This document shows positions 27,679 through 35,997 of a DNA stretch of 64,000 bases, in pieces. Numbering within the stretch: the first letter of the stretch is position 1; every line of letters starts with the position of its first letter. The position numbers were made by a program, and so were the translations under genes. This DNA comes from Actinoplanes palleronii (GTDB taxonomy: Bacteria > Actinomycetota > Actinomycetes > Mycobacteriales > Micromonosporaceae), in the NCBI RefSeq assembly GCF_016862315.1, contig NZ_BOMS01000013.1, positions 43,158 to 107,157 of the forward strand, written 5' to 3'. The notes below the pieces were generated by a model. It made no database searches. It saw only the letters and a list, made by a program, of their open reading frames with translations, and was not told the DNA's origin.

Positions 27679-28054
27679 CCAGAAGTTCGCCGCCACCGCC
27701 GTGCCCGGCACGGACGGTGCCCCGCTGAGCGCCGAGGACGCCAAGCTCGTCACGTTGGCGCGCAGCTCCCGCGCCCGGGTGGGTGCGGCCGAGGGCGCCG
27801 CGGTCCGCGACCAGGACGGCCGCACGTACGCGTCCGCCTCGGTCGGCCTGCCCAGCCTGACCGTCACCGCGCTGCAGCTGGCGGTGGCCCAGGCCGCCGC
27901 CTCCGGCGCCACGAAGATCGAAGCCGCCGCGGTGGTCACCGAGGCGACCGCGCTGGACGGCGCCGGGCACGCCGCGGTGCGTGACCTGGCCGCCGATGCC
28001 CCGATCCACGTCGCCGGCCCGTCCGGCTCGCTGCTCGGCACGGTCACCGCGTGA
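27671..28054 (+). CDS. Cytidine-deaminase-like protein lacking the catalytic zinc site
   Basis: A 127-residue protein whose layout follows small tetrameric cytidine deaminases: an opening helix (LVTLARSSRARVGAAEGAAV) and then SVGLPSLTVTALQLAVAQA, where active enzymes have the CAE zinc/proton-shuttle signature. Here that position reads VTA, and there is no PCxxC motif. The protein therefore cannot bind zinc in the usual way. It lies between corC and era as in M. tuberculosis (Rv2365c region). It overlaps both neighbours (8 nt upstream, GTGA downstream). A structural or regulatory role is likelier than deamination. Confidence 0.7.
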   Translation: MPDQKFAATAVPGTDGAPLSAEDAKLVTLARSSRARVGAAEGAAVRDQDGRTYASASVGLPSLTVTALQLAVAQAAASGATKIEAAAVVTEATALDGAGHAAVRDLAADAPIHVAGPSGSLLGTVTA

Positions 28055-29817
28055 GCGCCGACCAGCCGGAGGAGCGCCGCCCCACGTCGGGCGAGCGCCG
28101 TCCCGCGTCCGGTGACCGCCGTCCCGCGCCGGGGGAGCGCCGTCCCACGTCGGGCGACCGCCGTCCGGCTTCGGGGGAGCGCCGTCCCACGTCGGGCGAC
28201 CGCCGTCCGGCTTCGGGGGAGCGTCGTCCCGCCTCCGGTGACCGCCGTCCGGCTTCGGGGGAGCGTCGTCCCGCCTCCGGTGACCGCCGTCCCGCGCCGG
28301 GGGAGCGTCGCCCCACGTCGGGTGACCGCCGCCCCGCGTCCGGAGATCGTCGCCCCACGTCGGGTGACCGTCGTCCCGCGCCCGGTGAGAACCGTCCCGC
28401 GACCGGGGGCCGCCCCTCCTCGGGGAACTGGCGTCCCGGGCTCGGCGACTGGAACCCCACGGCCGGGGAGCGCCGCCCGTCGCCGGGTGCCCGCCGTCCG
28501 TCGTCGTCGGGGGAGCGCCGCCCGGCGTTCGACCGTCGTCCCGCGCCCGAGGAACGGCCCGCCGGCGCCGCCGAGCGCCGTCTCACCGCTGGTGAGCGCA
28601 ATGAACTGAAGCGTCAGGAGCGCCGGGACGCCCGCCGCGAGAAGCAGGGCGGCACCACGGACCCCCGGGGACGCAAGCCGGGCGGCCCGGCAGGCGGCAC
28701 CGGTTCCGGGCCGCGCGGTGTCCGCGCAGCCGGCCCCACCGGGACGAAGGCGGAGCGCCCCACCAGCCCGCCCGCCCGTCGTGCCGGCACCACGCCGTCT
28801 GCCGAGCGGCCCCGCAGTGCCACCCCGGCGACTCCGGAGGTGCGCACCGGAGCTCCGGCAGCGCCCGCCGATGCGCTGGCCGTTCGTACCGAAAGAAAAC
28901 CGCGCCACAAGGCGGCGACCATCGACCGCAAGGACGACGGGGTTTATCGTGCTGGTTTCGCCTGTTTCGTCGGGCGGCCGAACGCCGGCAAGTCGACCCT
29001 GACCAACGCCATCATCGGTCAGAAGATCGCGATCACCTCGAACAAGCCGCAGACCACCCGGCACATCATCCGGGGCATCCTGCACCGGCCGGACGCGCAG
29101 CTCGTGCTCGTCGACACGCCGGGCCTGCACCGGCCCCGGACGCTGCTCGGCGAGCGGCTGAACGACCTGGTCCGGGAGACCTGGAGCGAGACCGACGTGA
29201 TCGGGGTGTGCTTCCCGGCGGACGAGCCGATCGGGCGTGGCGACCGGTTCATCTCGGCCGAGGTCGGCGAGCTCAAGGCCAAGGTGATCGCGGTGGTGAC
29301 CAAGGTCGACCTGGTCAACCCGCAGACCCTGGCCCAGCGCCTGCTGACGGTCTCCCAGCTGTACGACTTCGCGGAGATCATCCCGGTCAGCGCGGTCTCC
29401 GGGCACCAGGTGGAGAACCTGGTCGACGCGATCGTCCGGCACATGCCGGAGTCGCCGCAGCTCTACCCGGACGACATCATCACCGATGAGCCCGAGCAGG
29501 TGCTGATCGGCGAGCTGGTCCGCGAGGCGGCGCTCGAGGGTGTGCGCGAGGAACTGCCCCACTCGATCGCGGTGATCGTCGAGGAGATGCAGGTCGAGGG
29601 CAAGCTGACCAAGATCTTCGCGGACATCTACGTGGAGCGGGACAGCCAGAAGTCGATCGTGATCGGCAGCCAGGGAGCGCGCCTCAAGGAGGTCGGCTCC
29701 AAGGCCCGGGTGCAGATCGAGAAGCTGCTCGGCACGAGGGTCTATCTGGATCTGCACGTCCGGGTGGCCAAGGAGTGGCAGCGGGATCCCAAGCAACTTC
29801 GCAAGCTGGGCTTCTAG
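28051..29817 (+). CDS. era: GTPase Era with a ~300-residue repetitive N-terminal extension
   Basis: Ribosome-assembly GTPase that binds the 3' end of 16S rRNA. The C-terminal ~290 residues are a full-length Era: G1 GRPNAGKST near residue 309, the switch region TTRHIIRGI, G3 DTPG, G4 TKVD near 417, and a KH domain at the end (SIVIGSQGARLKEVGSKA). Ahead of it are about 300 residues of low complexity: fifteen regular copies of the 7-residue unit RRP[AT][SP]G[DE], then degenerate copies and a Lys/Arg/Thr/Pro-rich linker. GTG 28051 overlaps the upstream stop; no other good start precedes the GTPase core, and the repeat frame is unbroken. The extension is probably disordered and rich in both charges. 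Confidence 0.93.
   Translation: MSADQPEERRPTSGERRPASGDRRPAPGERRPTSGDRRPASGERRPTSGDRRPASGERRPASGDRRPASGERRPASGDRRPAPGERRPTSGDRRPASGDRRPTSGDRRPAPGENRPATGGRPSSGNWRPGLGDWNPTAGERRPSPGARRPSSSGERRPAFDRRPAPEERPAGAAERRLTAGERNELKRQERRDARREKQGGTTDPRGRKPGGPAGGTGSGPRGVRAAGPTGTKAERPTSPPARRAGTTPSAERPRSATPATPEVRTGAPAAPADALAVRTERKPRHKAATIDRKDDGVYRAGFACFVGRPNAGKSTLTNAIIGQKIAITSNKPQTTRHIIRGILHRPDAQLVLVDTPGLHRPRTLLGERLNDLVRETWSETDVIGVCFPADEPIGRGDRFISAEVGELKAKVIAVVTKVDLVNPQTLAQRLLTVSQLYDFAEIIPVSAVSGHQVENLVDAIVRHMPESPQLYPDDIITDEPEQVLIGELVREAALEGVREELPHSIAVIVEEMQVEGKLTKIFADIYVERDSQKSIVIGSQGARLKEVGSKARVQIEKLLGTRVYLDLHVRVAKEWQRDPKQLRKLGF
28075..28395 (+). repeat. 21-bp tandem repeat (about 15 regular copies) encoding RRPxxGE/D
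   Basis: Units such as CGCCGTCCCGCGTCCGGTGAC follow one another without interruption, with a few codon variants. Degenerate copies continue to about 28600. The period preserves the Era reading frame. Confidence 0.9.
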
Positions 29818-29900
29818 CTCAATAAATGGACATTCCTTGATTATGGGATAGTTCACCCAGATTTGCGCTCTTTGCTGTAAAGCGGGTATCACGGTTGGCC
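29818..29900. promoter_or_regulatory. AT-rich promoter region of the acyltransferase gene
   Basis: The 80 bp after the era stop are far lower in GC than the surroundings (AATAAATGGACATTCCTTGA and following). No hairpin is evident. It probably contains the promoter of the downstream gene; I cannot assign -35 and -10 boxes with certainty. Confidence 0.4.
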
Positions 29901-31085
29901 ATGCGCAACCGGTACCTGGACCTGCTCCGCGCGATCGCCACCGTCCGGGTGGTGATCTATCACCTCACCGGCTGGACCGCGCTGACCCTCGTCTTCCCGG
30001 CGATGTCGGTGATGTTCGCGCTGGCCGGGTCGCTGATGGCGGCGTCGCTCGACCGTTTCGGAGTGTGGGCGGTCGAGCGACGCCTGCGCCGGTTGCTGCC
30101 CTCACTCTGGGTGCTCGCCCTGCTGATCGCGGTGCCGGCGATGCTGATCGCCGGCACCCCGTTCGACGTGCACCTGCTGCTGTGGGGCTTCCCGATCGTC
30201 GATCCGCAGGCGACCGGCTGGTGGATGGCCGGGCTCAGCCACGCCTGGTACCTGCGTGACTTCCTCTGGTTCGTCCTGCTCTCGCCGCTGCTGCTCACGG
30301 TGTTCCGGCGCTTCCCGCTGGTCACGGTGCTTATTCCGTACGGCGTTCTGGTCGCCCTCGAGCTCTCCGGCGCCGAACTGCCCGCCATCGCCCGCGACCT
30401 GGCCCTCTACGGCGGCGCGTGGCTGCTCGGCTTCGCCCACCACGACGGGTGGCTGACCCGGATCCCGCGCCGGCGGCTGTTCGGGATCGCCGCCGCGCTG
30501 GCCCTGCCCGGGCTCGCCTGGATCGCCACCCATCCGAGCGGCCGTGGTTACGACCTGAACGACATCCCGATCGGCAACGCGCTCTGGTCCGCGGCGTTCG
30601 TGCTCGTCGCGTTGAGCTGCTCGCCGATGGTCCGGGCCCACCGGGTGCTCACCGTGCTGAACTCGCGCGCGCTGAGCATCTATCTGTGGCACATCCCGAT
30701 CCTGGTCGGGGTCACCCAGTTCGGCGAGCGGCACGGCCTGCCGATCGCCGGGCCGGTCGGGCTGGGTTGGCGGTTCGTCGCGCTGGTCGGGCTGCTGGGG
30801 GTGGCGCTGGCGCTCTTCGGCTGGGTGGAGGACGTGGCCGGCGGACGACGGCCGGCCCTGCTGCCGGGCCGCCGCCTGCCGGTGCCGGTGTCGCCCGCGC
30901 CCGTCTCCACCGGGCCCGCCTCCGCGCTGCCTTCCCGGGCGGGCACCTCCGTGTTGCCCGCCCGGGAGGGCGCTTCCGTGTTGCCCGCCAGGGAAGGCGG
31001 CTCCGTGTTGCCCGCCCGGGAGGGCGCCTCCGCGGGGCTGGAGTCAGAGGGCGCTGACGGTCAGGTTGCCGCTGCGCGCGCGTAG
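29901..31085 (+). CDS. Membrane acyltransferase (acyltransferase 3 family)
   Basis: A 394-residue multi-pass protein of about ten helices. The N-terminus MRNRYLDLLRAIATVRVVIYH carries the family's RxxxxDxLR...H pattern with the putative catalytic His, and the C-terminal region has LNSRALSIYLWHIPIL. Such proteins O-acylate extracellular glycans or lipids. After the last helix comes a tail of about 70 residues with four 9-residue repeats (SVLPAREGA), which extends the frame 42 bp into the end of the convergent lipoprotein gene. TTG 29895 is an alternative start. Confidence 0.85.
   Translation: MRNRYLDLLRAIATVRVVIYHLTGWTALTLVFPAMSVMFALAGSLMAASLDRFGVWAVERRLRRLLPSLWVLALLIAVPAMLIAGTPFDVHLLLWGFPIVDPQATGWWMAGLSHAWYLRDFLWFVLLSPLLLTVFRRFPLVTVLIPYGVLVALELSGAELPAIARDLALYGGAWLLGFAHHDGWLTRIPRRRLFGIAAALALPGLAWIATHPSGRGYDLNDIPIGNALWSAAFVLVALSCSPMVRAHRVLTVLNSRALSIYLWHIPILVGVTQFGERHGLPIAGPVGLGWRFVALVGLLGVALALFGWVEDVAGGRRPALLPGRRLPVPVSPAPVSTGPASALPSRAGTSVLPAREGASVLPAREGGSVLPAREGASAGLESEGADGQVAAARA
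30921..31028 (+). repeat. 27-bp tandem repeat (4 copies) in the acyltransferase tail
   Basis: Units of 27 bp with core TCCGTGTTGCCCGCCCGGGA begin at about 30921 (degenerate), 30948, 30975 and 31002. They encode SVLPAREGA-type units. The period is in frame. Confidence 0.85.
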
Positions 31086-31808
31086 GTCGAGCACGTTCGG
31101 CGCGTCCGGGTCGCTGGTGACGCCGTCGATCTCCGCGTCGCCGCTGGCGGTGTGCTGGTTGATCCGGTACTTCCCGGCCGGCACCAGCAGCGTCAGGTCG
31201 CCGCTGGTCACCGACGCGGTGACCGAGGCCGGCGCGGCGAGATCCAGGTCGAGGTTGCCGGAGGTGACCTTGGCGGTGACCGGGCCGGTGATCTCGTGGG
31301 CCTCGAGGTCGCCGGAGGTGGCCTCCATGGTGACGCCGGGCGCACCGATGACGCTCACGTTGCCCGAGGTGGCCTTGATCTTCACCGGGGCGGACGCACC
31401 GTCGATCGAGACGTCGCCGGAGGTCAGGGTCAGGTCGACGGCACCGACACCGGTCAGGTCCACCCGGCCGGAGCGCTGGTCGCCCCGCACCTTCACCCCG
31501 GCGGGCGCCTGGATCTCGTAGCTGATGCTGCAGTCGAAGCCGCAGTCGGTGGGCAGCGTCAGGGTGGTCCCGGAGAGCTGGTAGGCCGGCCCGGAGCCGT
31601 TGCCGCCCCGGACCACCCGCTTGATCCGGGTCTCGGTGACGGTGCCGGTGGTGACCGTCACGTCGCCGCTGCCGCCGGTCAGCACGATGTCGCTGACCTT
31701 CGTCTTCTCGATGTCGTCGAAGGTCATCTTGGCGCCGACCACGCCGTCGCAGCCGGCCAGGGCGGCGACCGTGGTGGCGGCGAGGACGAGGGCAACTGTG
31801 CGGCTCAT
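31044..31808 (-). CDS. DUF4097-type beta-solenoid lipoprotein
   Basis: A 254-residue protein with a lipoprotein signal peptide and lipobox LAGC (cleavage before Cys19). The mature part is a run of short beta repeats with recurring TSGDV/TSGNL turns ([36 protein letters not shown]), the DUF4097/putative adhesin solenoid. It should be anchored on the outer face of the membrane. Function is unknown. Its 3' end overlaps the convergent acyltransferase gene by 42 bp. It is divergent from recO. Confidence 0.85.
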   Translation of the reverse strand: MSRTVALVLAATTVAALAGCDGVVGAKMTFDDIEKTKVSDIVLTGGSGDVTVTTGTVTETRIKRVVRGGNGSGPAYQLSGTTLTLPTDCGFDCSISYEIQAPAGVKVRGDQRSGRVDLTGVGAVDLTLTSGDVSIDGASAPVKIKATSGNVSVIGAPGVTMEATSGDLEAHEITGPVTAKVTSGNLDLDLAAPASVTASVTSGDLTLLVPAGKYRINQHTASGDAEIDGVTSDPDAPNVLDLRARSGNLTVSAL

Positions 31809-31914
31809 GTGCTGAATCTATTTTCGCCGTCCCCGGGGCGCCATCGGTCTGGTCCCGGAGACGACCCTGAGATCCGGGTCAGGGTTTGTCGTAGGCACCG
31901 GGCAGAATGGCGGT

Positions 31915-32691
31915 GTGCCCGCCGGATATCACCGCCATCTCTACCGCGACGACGCGGTGGTCCTCCGCGCGCAGAAACTCGGCGAGAGCGACCGCATCGT
32001 CACCCTGCTGACCCGCCGGCACGGCCGGGTGCGCGCGGTCGCCCGGGGGGTGCGCCGCACCAGCTCGCGCTTCGGCGCCCGCCTGGAGCCGTTCGGCCAC
32101 ATCGACCTGCAGCTGGCCGGCTCACCCGAGGGGGTGGGCAGCTCGCTGCACTCGGTCAGCCAGGTCGAGGCCCTGACACTGCTGGGCAAGACGCTGCTCA
32201 CCGACTACCCGCGATACACCGCGGCCAGCGCGATCTGCGAGACCGCCGAGCGGCTCACCCCGGTCGAGCGGGAGCCCGCGCTGCGGCTGTTCCAGCTCAC
32301 CCTGGGCGCGCTCAAGGCGCTCGCCGCCGCGGAGCACGCCGGCACCCTGGTGCTCGACGCGTATCTGTTGCGCGCCATGGCGTTCGCCGGCTGGGCGCCG
32401 GCGGTCACCGAGTGCGCGGTCTGCGGCGAGCCCGGCCGGCACGCGGCGTTCGCCGTCCCGGCCGGTGGCGCGGTCTGCCCCGACTGCCGGCCGCCCGGTG
32501 CCGCACACCCCAGCCCGGCCACCCTCGGCCTGATGAACGCGCTGACCACCGGCGACTGGACGGTCGCCGACGCGGCCGAGCCACCGGTCCGCCGGGAGTG
32601 CAGTGGCCTGGTCGCCGCCCACCTGCAATGGCACATGGAGCGCTCGCTGCGCTCCCTGCCGCTTGTCGATCGACGGGAGTCGAACCCTTGA
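31915..32691 (+). CDS. recO: DNA repair protein RecO
   Basis: A 258-residue RecF-pathway mediator that loads RecA. An N-terminal OB fold ([20 protein letters not shown]) is followed by the helical domain and a zinc-binding patch CAVCGE...CPDC near residues 165-190. GTG 31915 gives the conserved N-terminus. The stop overlaps the uppS start by 3 nt, and the pair corresponds to Rv2362c-Rv2361c. Confidence 0.94.
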   Translation: MPAGYHRHLYRDDAVVLRAQKLGESDRIVTLLTRRHGRVRAVARGVRRTSSRFGARLEPFGHIDLQLAGSPEGVGSSLHSVSQVEALTLLGKTLLTDYPRYTAASAICETAERLTPVEREPALRLFQLTLGALKALAAAEHAGTLVLDAYLLRAMAFAGWAPAVTECAVCGEPGRHAAFAVPAGGAVCPDCRPPGAAHPSPATLGLMNALTTGDWTVADAAEPPVRRECSGLVAAHLQWHMERSLRSLPLVDRRESNP

Positions 32692-33470
32692 GCCCGCGTC
32701 CGCCCATTCCTCACATCTCCGGTGCCCGGCCCCCCAAGCTGCCGCCCGCCGCGATCCCGCGTCACGTGGCGATCGTGATGGACGGCAACGGCCGCTGGGC
32801 CAAGGACCGCGGGCTGTCCCGCACCAAGGGACACGAGCAGGGCGAGCACTCGCTCTTCGACGCCATCGAGGGCGCCATCGAGCTGGGCATCCCCTACCTG
32901 TCGGCGTACGCGTTCTCCACCGAGAACTGGAAGCGGTCGCCGGAGGAGGTGCGCTTCCTGATGGGCTTCAACCGGGACGTCATCCGCCGCCGCCGCGACC
33001 AGCTCGTCGACCTCGGCGTGCGGGTGGTCTGGTCGGGCCGCTCCGGCCGGCTGTGGAAGAGCGTGATCTCCGAGCTGCAGACCGCCGAGGAGATGAGCAA
33101 GCACAACAAGACGCTCACCCTGCAGTTCTGCGTGAACTACGGCGGCCAGGCGGAGATCGCCGACGCCGCCGCGGCGATCGCCCGGGACGTCGCGGCCGGC
33201 AAGCTCAAGGCCGACAAGGTCAACGAGAAGACCATCGCGAAGTACCTCTACCACCCCGAGGTCCCCGAGGTGGATCTGTTCCTGCGCCCGTCCGGCGAGC
33301 AGCGCACGTCGAATTTCCTGCTCTGGCAGTCGGCGTACGCCGAGATGATCTATCTGGACACCCTCTGGCCCGACTTCGACCGCCGGCACCTCTGGTATGC
33401 CTGCGAGCTGTACGCCCAGCGTGACCGCCGCTTCGGCGGCGCCCTGCCGAACCCGGTCAGCCCCACCTGA
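32688..33470 (+). CDS. uppS: Isoprenyl (polyprenyl) diphosphate synthase, UppS family
   Basis: A 260-residue cis-prenyltransferase making the polyprenyl carrier for cell-wall synthesis. Motifs: [12 protein letters not shown] near residue 33 (catalytic Asp), [13 protein letters not shown] near 75, and the diphosphate-binding [21 protein letters not shown] near 205. The TTG start is inferred from overlap with recO and from alignment; no ATG or GTG is suitably placed. Homologous actinobacterial enzymes make decaprenyl diphosphate, but product length cannot be read here. Confidence 0.95.
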   Translation: MSPRPPIPHISGARPPKLPPAAIPRHVAIVMDGNGRWAKDRGLSRTKGHEQGEHSLFDAIEGAIELGIPYLSAYAFSTENWKRSPEEVRFLMGFNRDVIRRRRDQLVDLGVRVVWSGRSGRLWKSVISELQTAEEMSKHNKTLTLQFCVNYGGQAEIADAAAAIARDVAAGKLKADKVNEKTIAKYLYHPEVPEVDLFLRPSGEQRTSNFLLWQSAYAEMIYLDTLWPDFDRRHLWYACELYAQRDRRFGGALPNPVSPT

Positions 33471-33484
33471 GCCGTCCCGCGAGC

Positions 33485-33513
33485 ACGGCCCGGCGACCTG
33501 CCGGGCCGTTTTG
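33485..33513 (+). terminator. Terminator after uppS
   Basis: ACGGCCCGGC and GCCGGGCCGT form a perfect 10-bp stem with a 5-nt loop, followed by TTTGCG. It lies 15 nt beyond the uppS stop and closes the recO-uppS unit. Confidence 0.85.
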
Positions 33514-33620
33514 CGTCTCACCGGCCATCGATGTCCGCCGGATGTCCGATCAAGGCCCTGGGCCGGCGTGCCACATCTGATCATGCTGATTCCCGTCTCG
33601 CACGGGGGAGGCACTGAGAG

Positions 33621-34628
33621 ATGGGTGTGCATGTGATGGTGAATCATTCGTTCCGCCGCGCGTTGACCGTGGCGATGGGTGGCCTGCTGTGCGTCACGCT
33701 GACCGCCGGTATCGGTGGCCAGGCGGCCGCGGCGGCGCCCCGGCTGACCGGTCCGGTCTTCGCGGCCGCCGACGACGACCCGGACGTCGACGAGACGGTC
33801 GCGCTGGTGGACGACGTCGTCGAGGAGGACACCCCGGACTGGGTGGAGGCGGACGCCGAGGCCGGCTACTCGGCCAGCGCCCTCGGCATCCGGTTCGTCG
33901 GCGAGTCGGCGTTCCAGGCGGTGAGCACGGCCGGCGTGACCGGTGGTGGTGACGTGTCGGTCGCGGAGGCGGCGAGCACGACCGCGGAGACCACGCTCCG
34001 GCTCAAGAAGATCGCCTCCGCGCTGGCGGACGCTGCGCGGGCCGACGCCGAGGAGGCCGACGGCACGGTCAGCGCCGCGGCAGCCACCGGCAAGAAGCTG
34101 AGCCTCAAGCAGTACGGCCAGGCCAAGGGCTACTGGTGCGGTCCGGCCTCCGGGTTCATGATGCTGAAGTTCCTCAAGGCCGGCAAGAGCAAGTACAACG
34201 ACGCGAAGCTGAGCCAGAAGGCACTGGCGACCAGCGCGCACATGAGCACCGAGGCCAACCACGGCACCGCCTGGGACAGCAAGAAGTTCACCACCGGGCT
34301 GAACCGCTGGCGGGGCAACTCCTTCTACGTCCAGGTGAAGAAGCCGTCCGCGGCCACCACGCGGGGCGCGTTCACCATGAGCATCCGCAACAATGTCCCG
34401 ATCGCGGGGGACACCGTGGAGTTCTCCGGCGGTGCGCACTACAACAACCACCCGCGGAACAAGACGATCGGCCACTGGATCGTCGGTTACGGGCACGCCA
34501 ACAACGGCAAGACCGCGTTCTGGGCGGACCCCTCGACCACGGTGTGGCGGGGCGTCTCGGCGAAGTTCAGCTACTCCACCAACTCGTTCTCGTCGAAGTT
34601 CCTCCAGAGCAACGGCATCGTCTACTGA
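33621..34628 (+). CDS. Secreted C39-like (papain-fold) protease
   Basis: A 335-residue exported protein: signal peptide with cleavage near AAAAA about residue 39, an acidic and Ala-rich region to about 150 that may be a propeptide, then a papain-like C39_2-type domain. Candidate catalytic residues are Cys in QAKGYWCGPAS near 173, His in GHWIVGYGH near 284 and Asp in WADPST near 303. No Lys/Arg targeting or transporter domain is seen, so it is not a bacteriocin exporter. ATG 33621 follows GGGAGG by 10 nt. A lipoprotein gene starts 22 nt downstream. Confidence 0.75.
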   Translation: MGVHVMVNHSFRRALTVAMGGLLCVTLTAGIGGQAAAAAPRLTGPVFAAADDDPDVDETVALVDDVVEEDTPDWVEADAEAGYSASALGIRFVGESAFQAVSTAGVTGGGDVSVAEAASTTAETTLRLKKIASALADAARADAEEADGTVSAAAATGKKLSLKQYGQAKGYWCGPASGFMMLKFLKAGKSKYNDAKLSQKALATSAHMSTEANHGTAWDSKKFTTGLNRWRGNSFYVQVKKPSAATTRGAFTMSIRNNVPIAGDTVEFSGGAHYNNHPRNKTIGHWIVGYGHANNGKTAFWADPSTTVWRGVSAKFSYSTNSFSSKFLQSNGIVY

Positions 34629-34650
34629 GCGAAGAAACGGCCACTGATCG

Positions 34651-35928
34651 ATGAAACGTGCTGTGCGTGTGGCCATGGCGACCCTGGTGGTCGTCATGGC
34701 GGGCTGCACTCATCGCACCGCGGCGGGCACACCCTCGGGTGCGCCCGCTCCCGGTGCTTCCGGCTCCGGCGCGGCGGCCCCCACGGCGCTCGTCGTGCAG
34801 CCGGACGGTGCGACGTTCCGGGTGACGTCCGTGCTGTCGGTGGCCCAGGCGGTCACCACCGGAGCGGGCCGGCGGTACCAGGAGACGTCGCGGGTGCCGG
34901 GCCTGCTCGGCAAGAGTCCGGTGAGCAAACTCGCGCTGACCTCGGCCGGCGACACGGTGATCGCCACGGCGCCGCCGGACCTCACCACCGGTGGCGAGGT
35001 GAAGATCAAGCAGAACACCGTGAGCCTCCTCGGCCCGGGCGGGCGGCGTGATCTGTCGCTGCCCCCGGTCCGCGGTGCGGCACCCCGTCAGGCGATCTAC
35101 GCGGCCGCCCGCGGTGACGCGGTGGCCTGGCTGGAGACGCCCAGCACCGACCTCTACGGCGGCGACTGGAGCGTGTTCGCCGCCACGGGCGGGACGACCC
35201 GGCTGCTCGGCACGTCGTCCGGGGTGGCGCCGGGCGGTCACGTTCCGGCACCGCCCGGTTCGGCCGCGCCGGTGCTCGGCGATGAATTCGCCTATTGGCC
35301 AACTGCGGTGCCGGCCGGGCGGAAGGACCAGTTCGGGCTGGCGATCGCCGGTCGCCGTCTGGACGGGACCGGACCGATGCGGATCGTGGTTCGGGACGCC
35401 GGTCGGCCCGCCGCCGACGGCAAGAACCTCTATTACGTACGGACGACGATGTTCGCGCCCGCATTCGCCGAGAATCGTTACGAGATCCGCCTCGTCGATG
35501 CCACCGGCGCTGACCGGGTGGCCGCCGCGGGGCGGCTGCGCAAGGGCGAGGAGGTGAGCGCGCTCGCCGCCGACGCCGGGACGGTCAGCTGGATCGTCAC
35601 GTCGGCCGACGAGGAGGACGAGCAGGCCCGGATGTACGCCTGGGACGCCGCCGCGAACACCGCCGTCCAGGTGAACCTTGCCGACCGTGGTCTCAGCACC
35701 GAGATCTCGGCCTCCGGACGGGTGCTGGCCTGGGGCAACGGCAGTGGCAACGGTGACGGCGGGATGTACCTGCTGGACCTGGGCGCCGAACCGGCCCTGT
35801 TCCGGCTCGGCGAGGCGCAGGGCCTGAGCTACGCGTTCGTGGCCGGCGACCACCTCGCCTGGTCGGTGATGGGCGACGACCCGCAGGATCCGGCCGGCAA
35901 CGTGCTGGTCGTGGGCCGCCGGCTCTGA
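34651..35928 (+). CDS. Lipoprotein, probable beta-propeller-like, unknown function
   Basis: A 425-residue protein with a lipobox VMAGC at residues 15-19, a Gly/Ala/Pro/Ser linker and an all-beta-looking mature domain with repeated G-D-x-V-A/T-W blades (GDAVAWLETPSTDLYGGDWS, AGTVSWIVTS, GRVLAWGNGS, GDHLAWSVMG). I recognise no named family. It lies 22 nt after the secreted protease gene and is probably cotranscribed, so a surface-anchored partner or regulator of the protease is plausible but unproven. Confidence 0.65.
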   Translation: MKRAVRVAMATLVVVMAGCTHRTAAGTPSGAPAPGASGSGAAAPTALVVQPDGATFRVTSVLSVAQAVTTGAGRRYQETSRVPGLLGKSPVSKLALTSAGDTVIATAPPDLTTGGEVKIKQNTVSLLGPGGRRDLSLPPVRGAAPRQAIYAAARGDAVAWLETPSTDLYGGDWSVFAATGGTTRLLGTSSGVAPGGHVPAPPGSAAPVLGDEFAYWPTAVPAGRKDQFGLAIAGRRLDGTGPMRIVVRDAGRPAADGKNLYYVRTTMFAPAFAENRYEIRLVDATGADRVAAAGRLRKGEEVSALAADAGTVSWIVTSADEEDEQARMYAWDAAANTAVQVNLADRGLSTEISASGRVLAWGNGSGNGDGGMYLLDLGAEPALFRLGEAQGLSYAFVAGDHLAWSVMGDDPQDPAGNVLVVGRRL

Positions 35929-35997
35929 ACCGCTGTCCCCCGGTGGCTGTGCGCCGATGGCTATAGTGCGGTTGCCAATACGGGGGCGGTAAACGGC

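Noticed and set aside
26218..29892. A minus-strand open frame of about 1,200 codons opposite corC and era
   Set aside because: It is the antisense of the CBS, deaminase-like and Era genes; its apparent repeats are just the complement of the Era repeats.
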